From Oscillospiraceae bacterium (GTDB lineage: Bacteria > Bacillota > Clostridia > Oscillospirales > Oscillospiraceae): 11,638 bases of DNA. Below are positions 1-7,578 of this stretch, in pieces. The position numbers and the translations under genes were made by a program. How positions within the stretch are numbered: position 1 is the stretch's first letter; each line of letters starts with the position of its first letter. The notes below the pieces were generated by a model that was given only the letters and a program-made list of their open reading frames with translations, ran no database searches and was not told the DNA's origin. The stretch is from assembly GCA_017480395.1 (NCBI GenBank), contig JAFVAS010000123.1:1-11638 (forward strand). The letters run 5' to 3'.

Positions 1-1431
1 CCGGGCGTTCCCCTCCTCGTCGTAGAGGCGGGTGGTGTTCTCGTCCTTGATGAGGGCCATGGGGTTGTCTGGGTCAAAATAGGGCTCCGGGTCGATGCGG
101 TTCTCGGCGCACAGGGCCCGAAAATCCTCGTCCCGCAGGAAACAGGCCAAGGCCCACCAGGTGAAGGCGTCGTCGGTGGAGCTGTCCCCCAGCATGGTGT
201 CCCCCAGAGCCAGGAGGCTGGGGTCGGCGTCGGCAAAGGCGACGGTGGCCATGGCCGACTTCTCCTCATAGTACAGCGCCTGGGTGACTCCCTCCACCGA
301 GAGGGCCCGCAGCAGCTCCTCCGGGTCGGGGCGGTCGTCCCCCACGGTGTAGTAGGCGATGTCCTCCCCGGTGTCGTAGTCAGTGGCCGAGTCCACCGTG
401 TCGGTGAGGTAGGCGCAGAAGGAGGCGGCGGAGATGAACAGCACCACCGAGAGGAAGAGGCTGACCACCGTGCTGCGGTAGCGCTTCCGGTTGCGCTTGA
501 AGTTCTTGGAGGCCATTGTGCCCTCAAAGCCAAAGAGCTTCTCCGTGACGCGGGAGGTTCTGACCTCCTTGGCCCTGATCTTCACATCCCCGCTCTGGCG
601 GATGGCGTCGATGGGCATCACCCGCATGGCCCGCCTGGCGGGAACCCACGCGGAGATCAGGGTGGTCAGCAGGCAGACCAGCACGGCGCACAGCAGGATC
701 AGGGGGTTCAGCACCAGCCGGATCTTCACCTCGGAGCCGTCCATGACGAACGCAGAGAAGGCGTCCCGCAGGAAATAGAGGGTCAGGCCGATGCCGACGC
801 AGCCCACGATCAGGCCCAGGGGAATGCCCACCCCGGCCAGCACCAGGGCCTCATAGAGGACGCTGCGGCGAATCTGTTTTTTTGTCGCGCCGATGGATTT
901 CAGAATGCCGAACTGCCGGGTGCGCTCGCTGACCGAGATGGAAAAGGAGTTGTAGATCAGCGAGACGGAGCCGAAGAAGACCAGGCCCACCAGGACCGCC
1001 GCGAAGCCGTAAAGGGCGCTGGTGAAGTAGCTGGAGCCGAAGCCGCCGTACATCATCAGCAGATCCCGGTGGAGGCTGTAATCCGCCCCGATCCGCACGG
1101 CAAAGTCCTGCACCTCGTTCATTTTGGTGGTTTTGGTCTTGACCTGGAGCACCAGATTGTCGGCGTCCTCATCTACCACATACTCGTGGGAGAGGTAGAG
1201 GGGGTCGGCCTCGATGCGCTCCAGATCGACCTGGGTCGTGCCAGAGAAGGCCACATGCCAGTCGCCGTCGGCGGCGATCACCGAACGGATGAGATACTGC
1301 TGGCCGGAGTAGGCCCCCTCGATGACCGCCGTGAAGAGGGCCATGGAGAGCAGAATGCCGATGACAGTGACCAGCGTCCGGGTGCGGTTGCGCAGCAGGG
1401 ACTTGCGGGTGTAGGTGTTGAGAATATTCAT
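1..1431 (-). CDS. ABC transporter permease, FtsX/MacB type (partial, C-terminus off window)
   Basis: Membrane subunit of the ABC transporter whose ATPase lies just upstream. The 477 residues present begin MNILNTYTRKSLLRNRTRT. Predicted membrane helices lie near residues 20-40, 138-160, 190-217, 241-262 and 322-343. An external segment of about 95 residues sits between helices 1 and 2. Residues 167-186 (SERTRQFGILKSIGATKKQI) are the conserved FtsX cytoplasmic motif. A second N-KRNRKR-helix unit begins near residue 308, so the protein appears to have two FtsX-like halves, as in permeases of roughly 800-900 residues; the second half is cut off. The ATG overlaps the ATPase stop as ATGA and has a GGAGGG site 7 bases upstream, which implies translational coupling. 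The substrate cannot be read from sequence; lipid, peptide or antibiotic handling is inferred from the adjacent two-component genes. It is unlike BceB, whose large external domain lies late in the protein. Confidence 0.9.
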   Translation of the reverse strand, partial: MNILNTYTRKSLLRNRTRTLVTVIGILLSMALFTAVIEGAYSGQQYLIRSVIAADGDWHVAFSGTTQVDLERIEADPLYLSHEYVVDEDADNLVLQVKTKTTKMNEVQDFAVRIGADYSLHRDLLMMYGGFGSSYFTSALYGFAAVLVGLVFFGSVSLIYNSFSISVSERTRQFGILKSIGATKKQIRRSVLYEALVLAGVGIPLGLIVGCVGIGLTLYFLRDAFSAFVMDGSEVKIRLVLNPLILLCAVLVCLLTTLISAWVPARRAMRVMPIDAIRQSGDVKIRAKEVRTSRVTEKLFGFEGTMASKNFKRNRKRYRSTVVSLFLSVVLFISAASFCAYLTDTVDSATDYDTGEDIAYYTVGDDRPDPEELLRALSVEGVTQALYYEEKSAMATVAFADADPSLLALGDTMLGDSSTDDAFTWWALACFLRDEDFRALCAENRIDPEPYFDPDNPMALIKDENTTRLYDEEGNAR

Positions 1432-2120
1432 GCCCGCGCCCTCCGGATGCGCTCATCCCGGGCGATGCGCCCGTCCTCGATGGCGAGGATGCGGTCGGCC
1501 TGGAGGGCGATGTTCTCATCGTGGGTGATGACGATGAGGGTCTGGTGGTATTTCACGTTGCTCTCCCGCAGCAGCTCCATGATCTCCTGACTGTTCTTCG
1601 AGTCCAGGTTGCCCGTCGGCTCGTCGGCCAGCACCACCGCCGGGGCGTTCATCAGCGCCCGGCCGATGCTGACCCGCTGCTGCTGGCCACCGGAGAGCTG
1701 GTTGGGCAGGTTGTTCTGCCGCCCGGCCAGGCCCAGGGTGTCCAGCAGCTCGCGCAGCCGCTCCTGATTGACCTCCCGTCCGTCCATCAGCACCGGCAGC
1801 GTCAGGTTCTCCACCACGTTCAGCACCGGGATGAGGTTGTAAAACTGGTAGATCAGCCCCACCTGCCGGCGGCGGAAGATGGCCAGCTGCTCCTCGTCCT
1901 GGGCGTAGACGTCCTGGCCGTTCAGCCAGACCGTGCCGCTGGTGGGCCGATCCACCCCGCCGAGGATGTGCAGCAGGGTGCTCTTGCCCGAGCCGGACGG
2001 GCCGATGATGGCAAGGAATTCCCCTTGCTCCACCGAAAAGGACACCCCGTCCAGAGCGCGCACCTCGTTCTCGCCGGAGCCGTAGATCTTTGTGAGGTCT
2101 TGGATTTTCAGAAGTTCCAT
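1428..2120 (-). CDS. ABC transporter ATP-binding protein (MacB/LolD-like)
   Basis: Cytoplasmic ATPase that powers the adjacent FtsX-type permease; 230 residues, the usual size for this family. Walker A GPSGSGKST is at 40-48, the Q-loop Gln at 92, the signature LSGGQ at 142-146, Walker B VVLADE at 162-167, the D-loop NLD at 171-173 and the switch His at 200, so all catalytic elements are intact. The start chosen is ATG at 2120, because GGAGGG lies 7 bases upstream (2128-2133) and the protein then begins MELLKIQDLTKIYGSG, typical of the family. A longer frame from 2186 has no ribosome site and would run through the promoter. Its stop overlaps the permease start by four bases. Transcription probably starts at the TATACT box at 2153-2158, under control of the direct repeat beside it. 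Confidence 0.96.
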   Translation of the reverse strand: MELLKIQDLTKIYGSGENEVRALDGVSFSVEQGEFLAIIGPSGSGKSTLLHILGGVDRPTSGTVWLNGQDVYAQDEEQLAIFRRRQVGLIYQFYNLIPVLNVVENLTLPVLMDGREVNQERLRELLDTLGLAGRQNNLPNQLSGGQQQRVSIGRALMNAPAVVLADEPTGNLDSKNSQEIMELLRESNVKYHQTLIVITHDENIALQADRILAIEDGRIARDERIRRARA

Positions 2121-2152
2121 TGTGATTCCCTCCGATTTTTGTTTGCGGGGCA

Positions 2153-2185
2153 AGTATACCAAAGGAAAGTGACAATCCGGTGACA
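2153..2185 (-). promoter_or_regulatory. Promoter of the ABC genes with Pho-box-like direct repeat
   Basis: On the minus strand an extended -10 (TG-G-TATACT, TATACT at 2153-2158) lacks a recognisable -35 box. In its place are two copies of TGTCAC at 2180-2185 and 2169-2174, exactly 11 bp apart, with the inner copy ending 10 bp before the -10. PhoB/OmpR-type regulators bind direct repeats of this period overlapping the -35 region, and the repeat resembles the PhoB box. The PhoB-like regulator encoded at 3235-3900 is the natural candidate binder. The repeat and spacing are seen; the binding is inferred. Confidence 0.6.
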
Positions 2186-2216
2186 CAGAAAAAAATTTTT
2201 CCTGTCACGGATTGCC
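2171..2216. repeat. Long imperfect inverted repeat between kinase and ATPase genes
   Basis: The arms are CAATCCG-(G)-TGACA (2173-2185) and TGTCA-CGGATTG (2203-2214), flanking an A7T5 centre. They pair with one bulged G and one small mismatch. The dyad begins 10 bases past the kinase stop. The T-run sits at the centre rather than after the stem, so it is not a standard intrinsic terminator on either strand. It could be an operator dyad, a processing or attenuation hairpin, or an imperfect terminator for the kinase gene. It shares sequence with the direct repeat, so regulator binding and hairpin formation would compete. Confidence 0.6.
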
Positions 2217-2225
2217 ACCGTTGAA

Positions 2226-3233
2226 TCAGACCACACTTTTATAGAACCGAACGGTAAAGCGGGCGCCGCCGCCGGAGGCATTGGCGGCCCGGATGGTGCC
2301 GTTCTGGGCGGCGACGATGCTGCGGGAGAGGGCCAGTCCGATGCCGATGCTCCCCTCCCCGGCGTCCTTCCCCTTGTAGAAGCGCTCAAACAGATGGGGC
2401 AGATCCTCCCGGTCAAAGCCGGGGCCGTTGTCCTCCACCGCGATCTCGGTAAACAGCGCCGTCTCCCGCGCCGTCACGGAGATCGCGCCCCCCGCGGGAG
2501 TGTGCTCCATGCAGTTTTTCAGCAGGTTGGACAGGGCCTCCGCCGTCCAACTGAGATCACCTGTGAAGCATTCTTCCTTCGCATCGATGGTCAGCGTCTG
2601 CCCCCGCAGCTCCAGGGGGATGTGCAGCGGCTCGGCGGCCTGATCGATGGCGGCGCGCACCGAAACCCTGTCCGCGCGGAACCGGGCGGTGCCCGCGTCG
2701 ATCTTGCTGAGCTTCAACAGCGTCTCCACCAGCCAGTCGGTGCGCTCCAGCTGCCGCCGCAGCTCCCGCACCAGCTGGGCGCGGCGGGGGTAGGTCAGCT
2801 CCTCCTCCCGCAGCAGGGAGGCCACCAGATTCATGGTGGTCAACGGGGTGCGCAGCTGATGGAAAATATCCTCGATGGCCTCGGTCAGCCGCAGCTTGTC
2901 CGCCTGGAGCAGGTCGGACTGCTCCCGCAGCCGGACGGTCATCTTCTGGAGCTCGCTGCGCAGGACGGCCAGCTCCCCCTCGTCGCTCTCGCTGATGAGC
3001 ACGCTGGTCTGGCCGTGCAGCACCCGGCTGATCTCCTGGGACAGCTCCTCCATGCGCCGGTATCGCCTGCGGGCGAACCAGAGGTGGACGCCGCAGAAGC
3101 CCCCTCCGGCGGCCAGAATCAGCAGGCTGCACAGCGGCGAGACCAGCAGAAGACCCAGCAGCGCAAGTGCCGCCGTCAGGCCGATGAGGGCGGCCAGCTC
3201 CCACTTCAATTCAGGGTTTCGCAGCAGCTTCAT
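2226..3233 (-). CDS. Sensor histidine kinase, intramembrane-sensing type
   Basis: Membrane histidine kinase that phosphorylates the partner regulator encoded just upstream; 335 residues. Two hydrophobic helices (about 13-31 and 34-53) are separated by only a few residues, so there is almost no external sensor domain. A linker of about 70 residues follows. The phospho-acceptor is His125 in the H-box FHQLRTPLT. The N-box is near 232-246 (Asn236/Asn240), G1 DNGPGF at 268-273, the F-box near 282-286 and G2 GSIGIGLA at 294-301; all elements are intact. The ATG lies one base after the regulator stop (TGAGATG), so translation is probably coupled. Kinases of this short-loop form often take their signal from a neighbouring ABC transporter (BceS-type systems), and an ABC pair lies immediately downstream. 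The ligand is not known. Confidence 0.93.
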   Translation of the reverse strand: MKLLRNPELKWELAALIGLTAALALLGLLLVSPLCSLLILAAGGGFCGVHLWFARRRYRRMEELSQEISRVLHGQTSVLISESDEGELAVLRSELQKMTVRLREQSDLLQADKLRLTEAIEDIFHQLRTPLTTMNLVASLLREEELTYPRRAQLVRELRRQLERTDWLVETLLKLSKIDAGTARFRADRVSVRAAIDQAAEPLHIPLELRGQTLTIDAKEECFTGDLSWTAEALSNLLKNCMEHTPAGGAISVTARETALFTEIAVEDNGPGFDREDLPHLFERFYKGKDAGEGSIGIGLALSRSIVAAQNGTIRAANASGGGARFTVRFYKSVV

Positions 3234-3234
3234 C

Positions 3235-3900
3235 TCAGTCCACCCGATAGCCCAGCCCGCGCACCGTCCGGATGATCTCCGGGTGCTGGGGGTCGTCCTC
3301 GATCTTCTCCCGCAGGCGCTTGATATAGACGGTCAGGGTGTTGTCGTTGACGAAGTCGCCCCCCACGTCCCAGATGTCCTCCAGCAGGTGGTTGCGGGTG
3401 AGCAGTCTGCCCCGGTTGTTCACAAAGGCCATCAGCAGCCGGTACTCCAGAGCGGAGAGGGCCACCTCCCCACCGCTTTTGGTGACGGTGCCCCGCTCCG
3501 TGTCGATCTCCACATTGCCCAGCGTCACCACCCGCTGCGCCCTGCCGCTTCTGCGCAGAACGCTGCGGATGCGGCTGACCAGCTCCCGGGGGCGGAAGGG
3601 CTTGGGGACATAGTCGTCCGCCCCCATGTCCAGCCCGCGCACCACGCTGTTTTCATCCCCCGACGCGGTGAGGAAGATGACCGGGAGGTTTTGCGCCTTG
3701 GCCGCGCCGCACACCGCAAAGCCGTCCCCCTGGGCCAGGGAGATGTCCACCAGCAGCAGGTCGATCTCCTCCCGCTCCATCCGCTGCTGCGCCTCCGCCG
3801 CGCCGGAGGCGGTCAGGGTGTCAAACCCCTCCAGCCGGAGATAGTCCTCCAGGGCGCGGACGATGGCCGCCTCGTCCTCCACGATCATGATTCTCTGCAT
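3235..3900 (-). CDS. Response regulator, OmpR/PhoB family
   Basis: DNA-binding partner of the adjacent kinase; 221 residues. The receiver domain covers about 2-115, with acidic pocket E8/D9, phospho-acceptor Asp52 (LLLVDISL), Thr78 and Lys100 in the KPF motif. The winged-helix domain covers about 125-221 and ends TVRGLGYRVD, typical of the family. The usual D-x-x-x-P is D-I-S-L-A here, so the conserved proline after the phosphorylation site is absent, a minor oddity. GGAGG lies 7 bases before the ATG. Its promoter is at 3951-3979. Likely targets are the TGTCAC direct repeat in front of the ABC ATPase and perhaps other sites outside the window. Confidence 0.95.
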   Translation of the reverse strand: MQRIMIVEDEAAIVRALEDYLRLEGFDTLTASGAAEAQQRMEREEIDLLLVDISLAQGDGFAVCGAAKAQNLPVIFLTASGDENSVVRGLDMGADDYVPKPFRPRELVSRIRSVLRRSGRAQRVVTLGNVEIDTERGTVTKSGGEVALSALEYRLLMAFVNNRGRLLTRNHLLEDIWDVGGDFVNDNTLTVYIKRLREKIEDDPQHPEIIRTVRGLGYRVD

Positions 3901-3950
3901 GGCGCTTCCTCCCGTCCTGTTCTTTCGCGTCTCAAATTGATTTCTCTGTC

Positions 3951-3979
3951 AGTATAGCACCCGGCGGGACCGCCCGCAA
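3951..3979 (-). promoter_or_regulatory. Promoter of the response regulator–kinase genes
   Basis: Minus-strand TTGCGG (-35, 3974-3979), a 17-bp spacer, and TATACT (-10, 3951-3956), followed by a leader of about 45 bases to the regulator ATG. No TGTCAC repeat is seen here, so the regulator pair may be expressed at a basal level rather than strongly autoregulated. Confidence 0.6.
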
Positions 3980-4010
3980 GCGCCCCGGGGCACCTCCGCC
4001 CTCTGGGGGC

Positions 4011-4039
4011 TTGAAAAAGCCGGGGGGTTCTGCTATTAT
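4011..4039 (+). promoter_or_regulatory. Promoter of the helicase–lspA operon
   Basis: TTGAAA (-35, 4011-4016), a 17-bp spacer, and TATTAT (-10, 4034-4039) preceded by TGC, an extended -10. It is divergent from the regulator promoter, with about 31 bp between the two -35 boxes, including the palindrome GCCCCGGGGC at 3982-3991. The leader of about 50 bases contains a small hairpin, GCGCA-gctc-TGCGC, at 4057-4070. Confidence 0.65.
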
Positions 4040-4096
4040 ATAAATTGTATTATTATGCGCAGCTCTGCGCTTATCTTAAATATAAAGGAAGATCAC

Positions 4097-6193
4097 ATGA
4101 AATTCGAAGAACTCGGCCTCATACGTCCCATCCTGGCGGCGCTCTCTGAGCAGGGCTATCAGTCCCCCACCCCCATCCAGGAACAGGCCATCCCCGCCGC
4201 GCTGGCGGGGCGGGACGTGCTGGGCTGCGCCCGCACCGGCACCGGCAAGACCTGTGCCTTCGGCGCGCCCATTCTCCAGCGCCTCTCCCAATCCCCCAAG
4301 GCCGGACGACCCATCCGCGCCCTCATCCTCACCCCCACCCGGGAGCTGGCCATCCAGATCCAGGAGAATCTGGAGGCATACAGCCGCCACCTGCACGTCA
4401 AGAGCGTGGTCATCTTCGGCGGCGTGGGCCAGAATCCCCAGGTGGAGGCCATCCAATCCGGCTGTGACATTTTGGTTGCCACCCCCGGACGGCTGGAGGA
4501 TCTGCACAACCAGGGCTTCATCGACGTCTCCCAGCTAGAGATTTTCGTGCTGGACGAGGCGGACCGCATGCTGGACATGGGCTTCATCCACGACGTAAAG
4601 AAGATTCTCACCTGGCTGCCCAGGCAGAAGCAGACCCTCTTCTTCTCCGCCACCATGCCCCAGGAGATCACCCAATTGGTGGACTCCCTGCTCCACAACC
4701 CGGTCAAAATCGCCGTGGACCCGGTGTCCTCCCCGGTGGAGGTCATCGACCAGAGCGTCTACTTCGTGGACAAGGGCAACAAGACCCGCCTGCTGGTGCA
4801 GCTCCTACAGGAAAAACGCATTCCCTCCGCCCTTGTCTTCACCCGCACCAAGCACGGGGCAAACAAGGTGGCGGGCGACCTGGTCAAGGCCGGGGTCTCC
4901 GCCGCCGCCATCCACGGCAACAAGTCCCAGACCGCCCGGCAGGCCGCCCTGGCCGGCTTCAAGGACGGCTCCGTCCGGGTGCTGGTCGCCACCGACATCG
5001 CCGCCCGGGGACTGGACATCGAGGATCTGGCCTGCGTGTTCAACTACAACCTGCCCGAGGTGCCGGAGACCTATGTCCACCGCATCGGCCGCACCGGCCG
5101 GGCGGGCAAGGACGGCGTCGCCATCTCCTTCTGCGATTACGGCGAAAAGCCCCTGCTGCGGGACATCGAAAAGCTGATCCGCCGCTCCGTCCCGGTGGTG
5201 GAGGGGCATCCCTTCCCCATGCAGGTCTTTGAGGTCCCCCTCAAGGACGCCAAGGGCCGCGTCATCAACCCGGAGGACGCGGAGGCCCGGGCCGCCGCCC
5301 GGAGCAAGAAGGCCCAGAAGAAGAAGGAGGCCCCCAAGCCCGTTGTCACCCTCCACCCGGAGGAAGCGCCGGAAAAGGCGCCCGCATCCCCCAAAAAGGA
5401 GAAGGCGAAAAAGCAGGCCGCTCCCGCAAAAGTTGAAAAGGGAATTCCCTTACCAGTTGAGGAACCGCAGGAGGAAGAGGTCTCCTTCGCCGCCATCCAT
5501 CTGCCCGGGGAGCGGAAGTATAAGCGCCCGGAGCGCAAGCCCCTCTCCGCCCTGGACGAGATCGCCCCCGCCCTGCCGCCGGAGGAGATTCCCACCCCCA
5601 AATACGGCGTCAAGCGCACCGGCCACCTGCGCAACACCTTCTTCACCCACGAGGAGCAGTCCCGCTACGGCGGCGAGCCGGAGCCGCTGATGGACGCCAC
5701 CTCCCGGCTCTTCTCCACCCGGAAGGCCATCCCCAAGCGCTATCAGGAGCCGGGCTACCGGCCGCCCCAGGCGGATCAGCCCGCCGAGGAGAAGAAGGGC
5801 AAGAAGGCGAAAAAGGCCAAATCCTCCGCCAAGGAGGCCCCCAAGGCCCAGACGGAGCCGGCCAAGACGGAGCAGGAGAAGAAGTCCGCCAAGCAGGAGG
5901 GCAAAAAGCAGGGCGCGAAACAGGAGCCCAAAAAGCAGCCCGCCCAGCAGGGGCAGAAGAAGCAGGGCGCAAAGCAGGAGGCCAAAAAACAGCCCGCCAA
6001 GCAGAAGAAGGCGGCCAAGCCCGCCTCCGGACAGGAGGAGGCAACCCAGCGTCTGCTGGCCCCCACCAAGAAGAAAAAGCGCAGCCACGACCGGCCGCCC
6101 CGGGAGCAGCGCTCCATCTACGGCGCCCACAAGAAGGACTCCACCGAGCAGTCCGGCTCCCTGATGAAGCCCTACTACCTGTCCGACGACTGA
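4097..6193 (+). CDS. DEAD-box ATP-dependent RNA helicase with long basic tail (RhlE-like)
   Basis: Unwinds RNA duplexes using ATP; such proteins act in ribosome assembly, RNA decay and cold adaptation. 698 residues from the ATG at 4097, chosen for AAAGGAA six bases upstream and the standard N-terminus MKFEELGL; an ATG at 4055 would start in the promoter leader. The core has the Q-motif Gln28, motif I ARTGTGKT 45-52, PTRELA 80-85, TPGR 129-132, DEAD 153-156, SAT 184-186, motif V ATDIAARGLD 298-307 and motif VI HRIGRTGR 328-335, all intact. Residues after about 390 form a low-complexity Lys/Ala/Glu/Gln/Pro tail, probably disordered and RNA-binding. Two better-ordered islands lie in it (about 462-519 and the last 35 residues), as does an 18-residue tandem repeat at 603-638. 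It leads the operon, 19 bases before lspA. Confidence 0.96.
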   Translation: MKFEELGLIRPILAALSEQGYQSPTPIQEQAIPAALAGRDVLGCARTGTGKTCAFGAPILQRLSQSPKAGRPIRALILTPTRELAIQIQENLEAYSRHLHVKSVVIFGGVGQNPQVEAIQSGCDILVATPGRLEDLHNQGFIDVSQLEIFVLDEADRMLDMGFIHDVKKILTWLPRQKQTLFFSATMPQEITQLVDSLLHNPVKIAVDPVSSPVEVIDQSVYFVDKGNKTRLLVQLLQEKRIPSALVFTRTKHGANKVAGDLVKAGVSAAAIHGNKSQTARQAALAGFKDGSVRVLVATDIAARGLDIEDLACVFNYNLPEVPETYVHRIGRTGRAGKDGVAISFCDYGEKPLLRDIEKLIRRSVPVVEGHPFPMQVFEVPLKDAKGRVINPEDAEARAAARSKKAQKKKEAPKPVVTLHPEEAPEKAPASPKKEKAKKQAAPAKVEKGIPLPVEEPQEEEVSFAAIHLPGERKYKRPERKPLSALDEIAPALPPEEIPTPKYGVKRTGHLRNTFFTHEEQSRYGGEPEPLMDATSRLFSTRKAIPKRYQEPGYRPPQADQPAEEKKGKKAKKAKSSAKEAPKAQTEPAKTEQEKKSAKQEGKKQGAKQEPKKQPAQQGQKKQGAKQEAKKQPAKQKKAAKPASGQEEATQRLLAPTKKKKRSHDRPPREQRSIYGAHKKDSTEQSGSLMKPYYLSDD
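5903..6010 (+). repeat. 54-bp tandem repeat in helicase tail
   Basis: Two adjacent in-frame copies (5903-5956 and 5957-6010) encode KKQGAKQEPKKQPAQQGQ and KKQGAKQEAKKQPAKQKK. They match at about 45 of 54 bases by eye. Shorter KQ-rich units precede them. Repeats of this kind can gain or lose units by slippage, so tail length may vary between strains. Confidence 0.8.
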
Positions 6194-6212
6194 GGGAGGA
6201 GGCATTCCATCC

Positions 6213-6734
6213 ATGAAACGCAAGCTGCCCCTCTTTCTGACCGCCGCCGCCCTGGTGGCGGTGGATCAGATCACCAAGGCCCTGACCCGGGCCCTGATTC
6301 CCCTGAACGCCAAAATCACCGTCATCCCCGGCCTGGTGGGCCTGACCCACATTCAGAACACCGGCGCGGCCTTCTCCTCCTTCAGCGGCGGCACCGCGCT
6401 GCTGGCGGTGATCTCGCTGGTGATGACGGTGGTGATCGCCGTGGCCATCTGCCGCGACTGGCTCAAGCACCCCTTTGCCCAATGGGTTCTGGCCGTCATC
6501 CTGGCCGGGGCCTTCGGCAACCTGATCGACCGGGTGCTCTTTCACCAGGTCACCGACATGATCGACACCCTGTTCATGAATTTTGCCGTCTACAACTTCG
6601 CCGATATCTGCGTCACCCTGGGTGCCATCGCCCTGGCGGTCTATATCATCTTCTTCTACGACAAGTACGAAAAAAAGGGGGACCGCAAAGCGGGCGGGAA
6701 GGAGCCGCAGCATGCTGCTGACGCTGACGACTGA
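6213..6734 (+). CDS. lspA: Lipoprotein signal peptidase (signal peptidase II)
   Basis: Inner-membrane aspartyl protease that cleaves the signal peptide of prolipoproteins just before the lipid-modified cysteine. 173 residues, the normal size, with four hydrophobic helices. Family motifs visible are VDQITK (17-22), NTGAAFS (49-55), GNLIDR (102-107), VTDMID (113-118) and NFAD (128-131). Asp115 and Asp131 match the catalytic aspartates by motif. GGGAGGAGG follows the helicase stop directly and precedes the ATG. The C-terminus is a basic-to-acidic tail of about 20 residues that overlaps the next gene by 23 bases. The lspA–pseudouridine synthase pairing is common in Firmicutes. A lipobox protein that would be its substrate is encoded at the right end of this window. 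Confidence 0.96.
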   Translation: MKRKLPLFLTAAALVAVDQITKALTRALIPLNAKITVIPGLVGLTHIQNTGAAFSSFSGGTALLAVISLVMTVVIAVAICRDWLKHPFAQWVLAVILAGAFGNLIDRVLFHQVTDMIDTLFMNFAVYNFADICVTLGAIALAVYIIFFYDKYEKKGDRKAGGKEPQHAADADD

Positions 6735-7578
6735 CCGCCCCGGCGAGCGGGCGGATCAATTCCTCTCCCGCAGCGTGGAGGGTCTGACCCGCTCCGCCGC
6801 CCAGCGGCTGCTGGAGCAGGGCAGGGTCACCCAGGACGGAGCCCCGATCAAAAAAAATGCCCGGCCCGACGCCGGGATCGCCCTGCTGGTCGAAATCCCC
6901 GACCCGGAGGAGGTTCCCATCGTCCCCCAGGACATCCCGCTGGACGTGGTCTACGAGGACGAGGACGTCATCGTGGTCAACAAGCCGGTGGGCATGGTGG
7001 TGCACCCCGCCCCCGGCCACCCGGACGGCACCCTGGTCAACGCGCTGCTGTGGCATTGCGGGGACAGCCTCTCCGGCATCAACGGCGAAAAGCGGCCCGG
7101 TATCGTCCACCGCATTGACCGGGACACCTCCGGCCTCATCATCGCCGCCAAGCATGACGCGGCCCACCTCGCCCTGTCCGCCCAGCTGGAGGATCACTCC
7201 CTGGCCCGGGTCTACGCCTGCGTCGTCCAGGGCGGTCTGCCCCAGGATGCAGGCACCATCGACGCCCCCATCGCCCGCCACCACACCGACCGGAAGCGCA
7301 TGGCGGTGGTGCAGGGGGGCAAACGGGCCGTGACCCATTACGCCGTCCTCACCCGTTACAGCGGCTATACCTACGCCCAGTGCCAGCTGGAGACCGGCCG
7401 TACCCATCAGATCCGGGTGCATATGGCCCACATCGGCCACCCCCTGCTGGGGGATACCGTGTACGGCGGGCGGGCCGTCAAGTCCCTGGCGGGCCAATGC
7501 CTCCACGCCCGGCAGCTCACCTTTGTCCACCCCCGCACCGGGGAGACCATCCCGGTGGAGTGCCCTCTGCCCGACTGA
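6712..7578 (+). CDS. RluD-like 23S rRNA pseudouridine synthase, stop codon before usual tail
   Basis: Converts uridine to pseudouridine in RNA, probably large-subunit rRNA. 288 residues. An S4 RNA-binding domain occupies about 12-60 and the RluA-type catalytic domain about 75-285. NKPVGMVVHPAPGH is at 90-103, and the catalytic Asp136 is in HRIDRDTSG (133-141). The ATG at 6712 is chosen because AAGGAG lies about eight bases upstream and the S4 domain starts at once; an earlier ATG at 6583 would read the lspA gene in the wrong frame. It overlaps lspA by 23 bases, suggesting coupling. The gene ends CPLPD-TGA, yet the same frame continues FSAVLDKLERGQKL to TAA at 7621-7623, which resembles the normal RluD-type C-terminal helix. 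A late nonsense change is suspected. The catalytic domain is complete, so it probably still works. Confidence 0.93.
   Translation: MLLTLTTDRPGERADQFLSRSVEGLTRSAAQRLLEQGRVTQDGAPIKKNARPDAGIALLVEIPDPEEVPIVPQDIPLDVVYEDEDVIVVNKPVGMVVHPAPGHPDGTLVNALLWHCGDSLSGINGEKRPGIVHRIDRDTSGLIIAAKHDAAHLALSAQLEDHSLARVYACVVQGGLPQDAGTIDAPIARHHTDRKRMAVVQGGKRAVTHYAVLTRYSGYTYAQCQLETGRTHQIRVHMAHIGHPLLGDTVYGGRAVKSLAGQCLHARQLTFVHPRTGETIPVECPLPD

Noticed and set aside
2196..2216. Dyad near 2171-2216 as an intrinsic terminator for the kinase gene
   Set aside because: The T-run lies at the centre of the dyad and no T-run follows the stem on the minus strand.
2394..3957. Long plus-strand open frames opposite the kinase and regulator
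   Set aside because: They mirror complete, motif-bearing minus-strand genes.
5643..6713. A long minus-strand open frame opposite the helicase tail and lspA
   Set aside because: Composition mirrors the Lys/Gln-rich tail and lspA coding; no motifs, and both plus-strand genes are well supported.
7576..7578. TGA read as selenocysteine or tryptophan in the pseudouridine synthase
   Set aside because: No selenoprotein in this family, no obvious hairpin element seen after it, and TGA ends other genes in the window.
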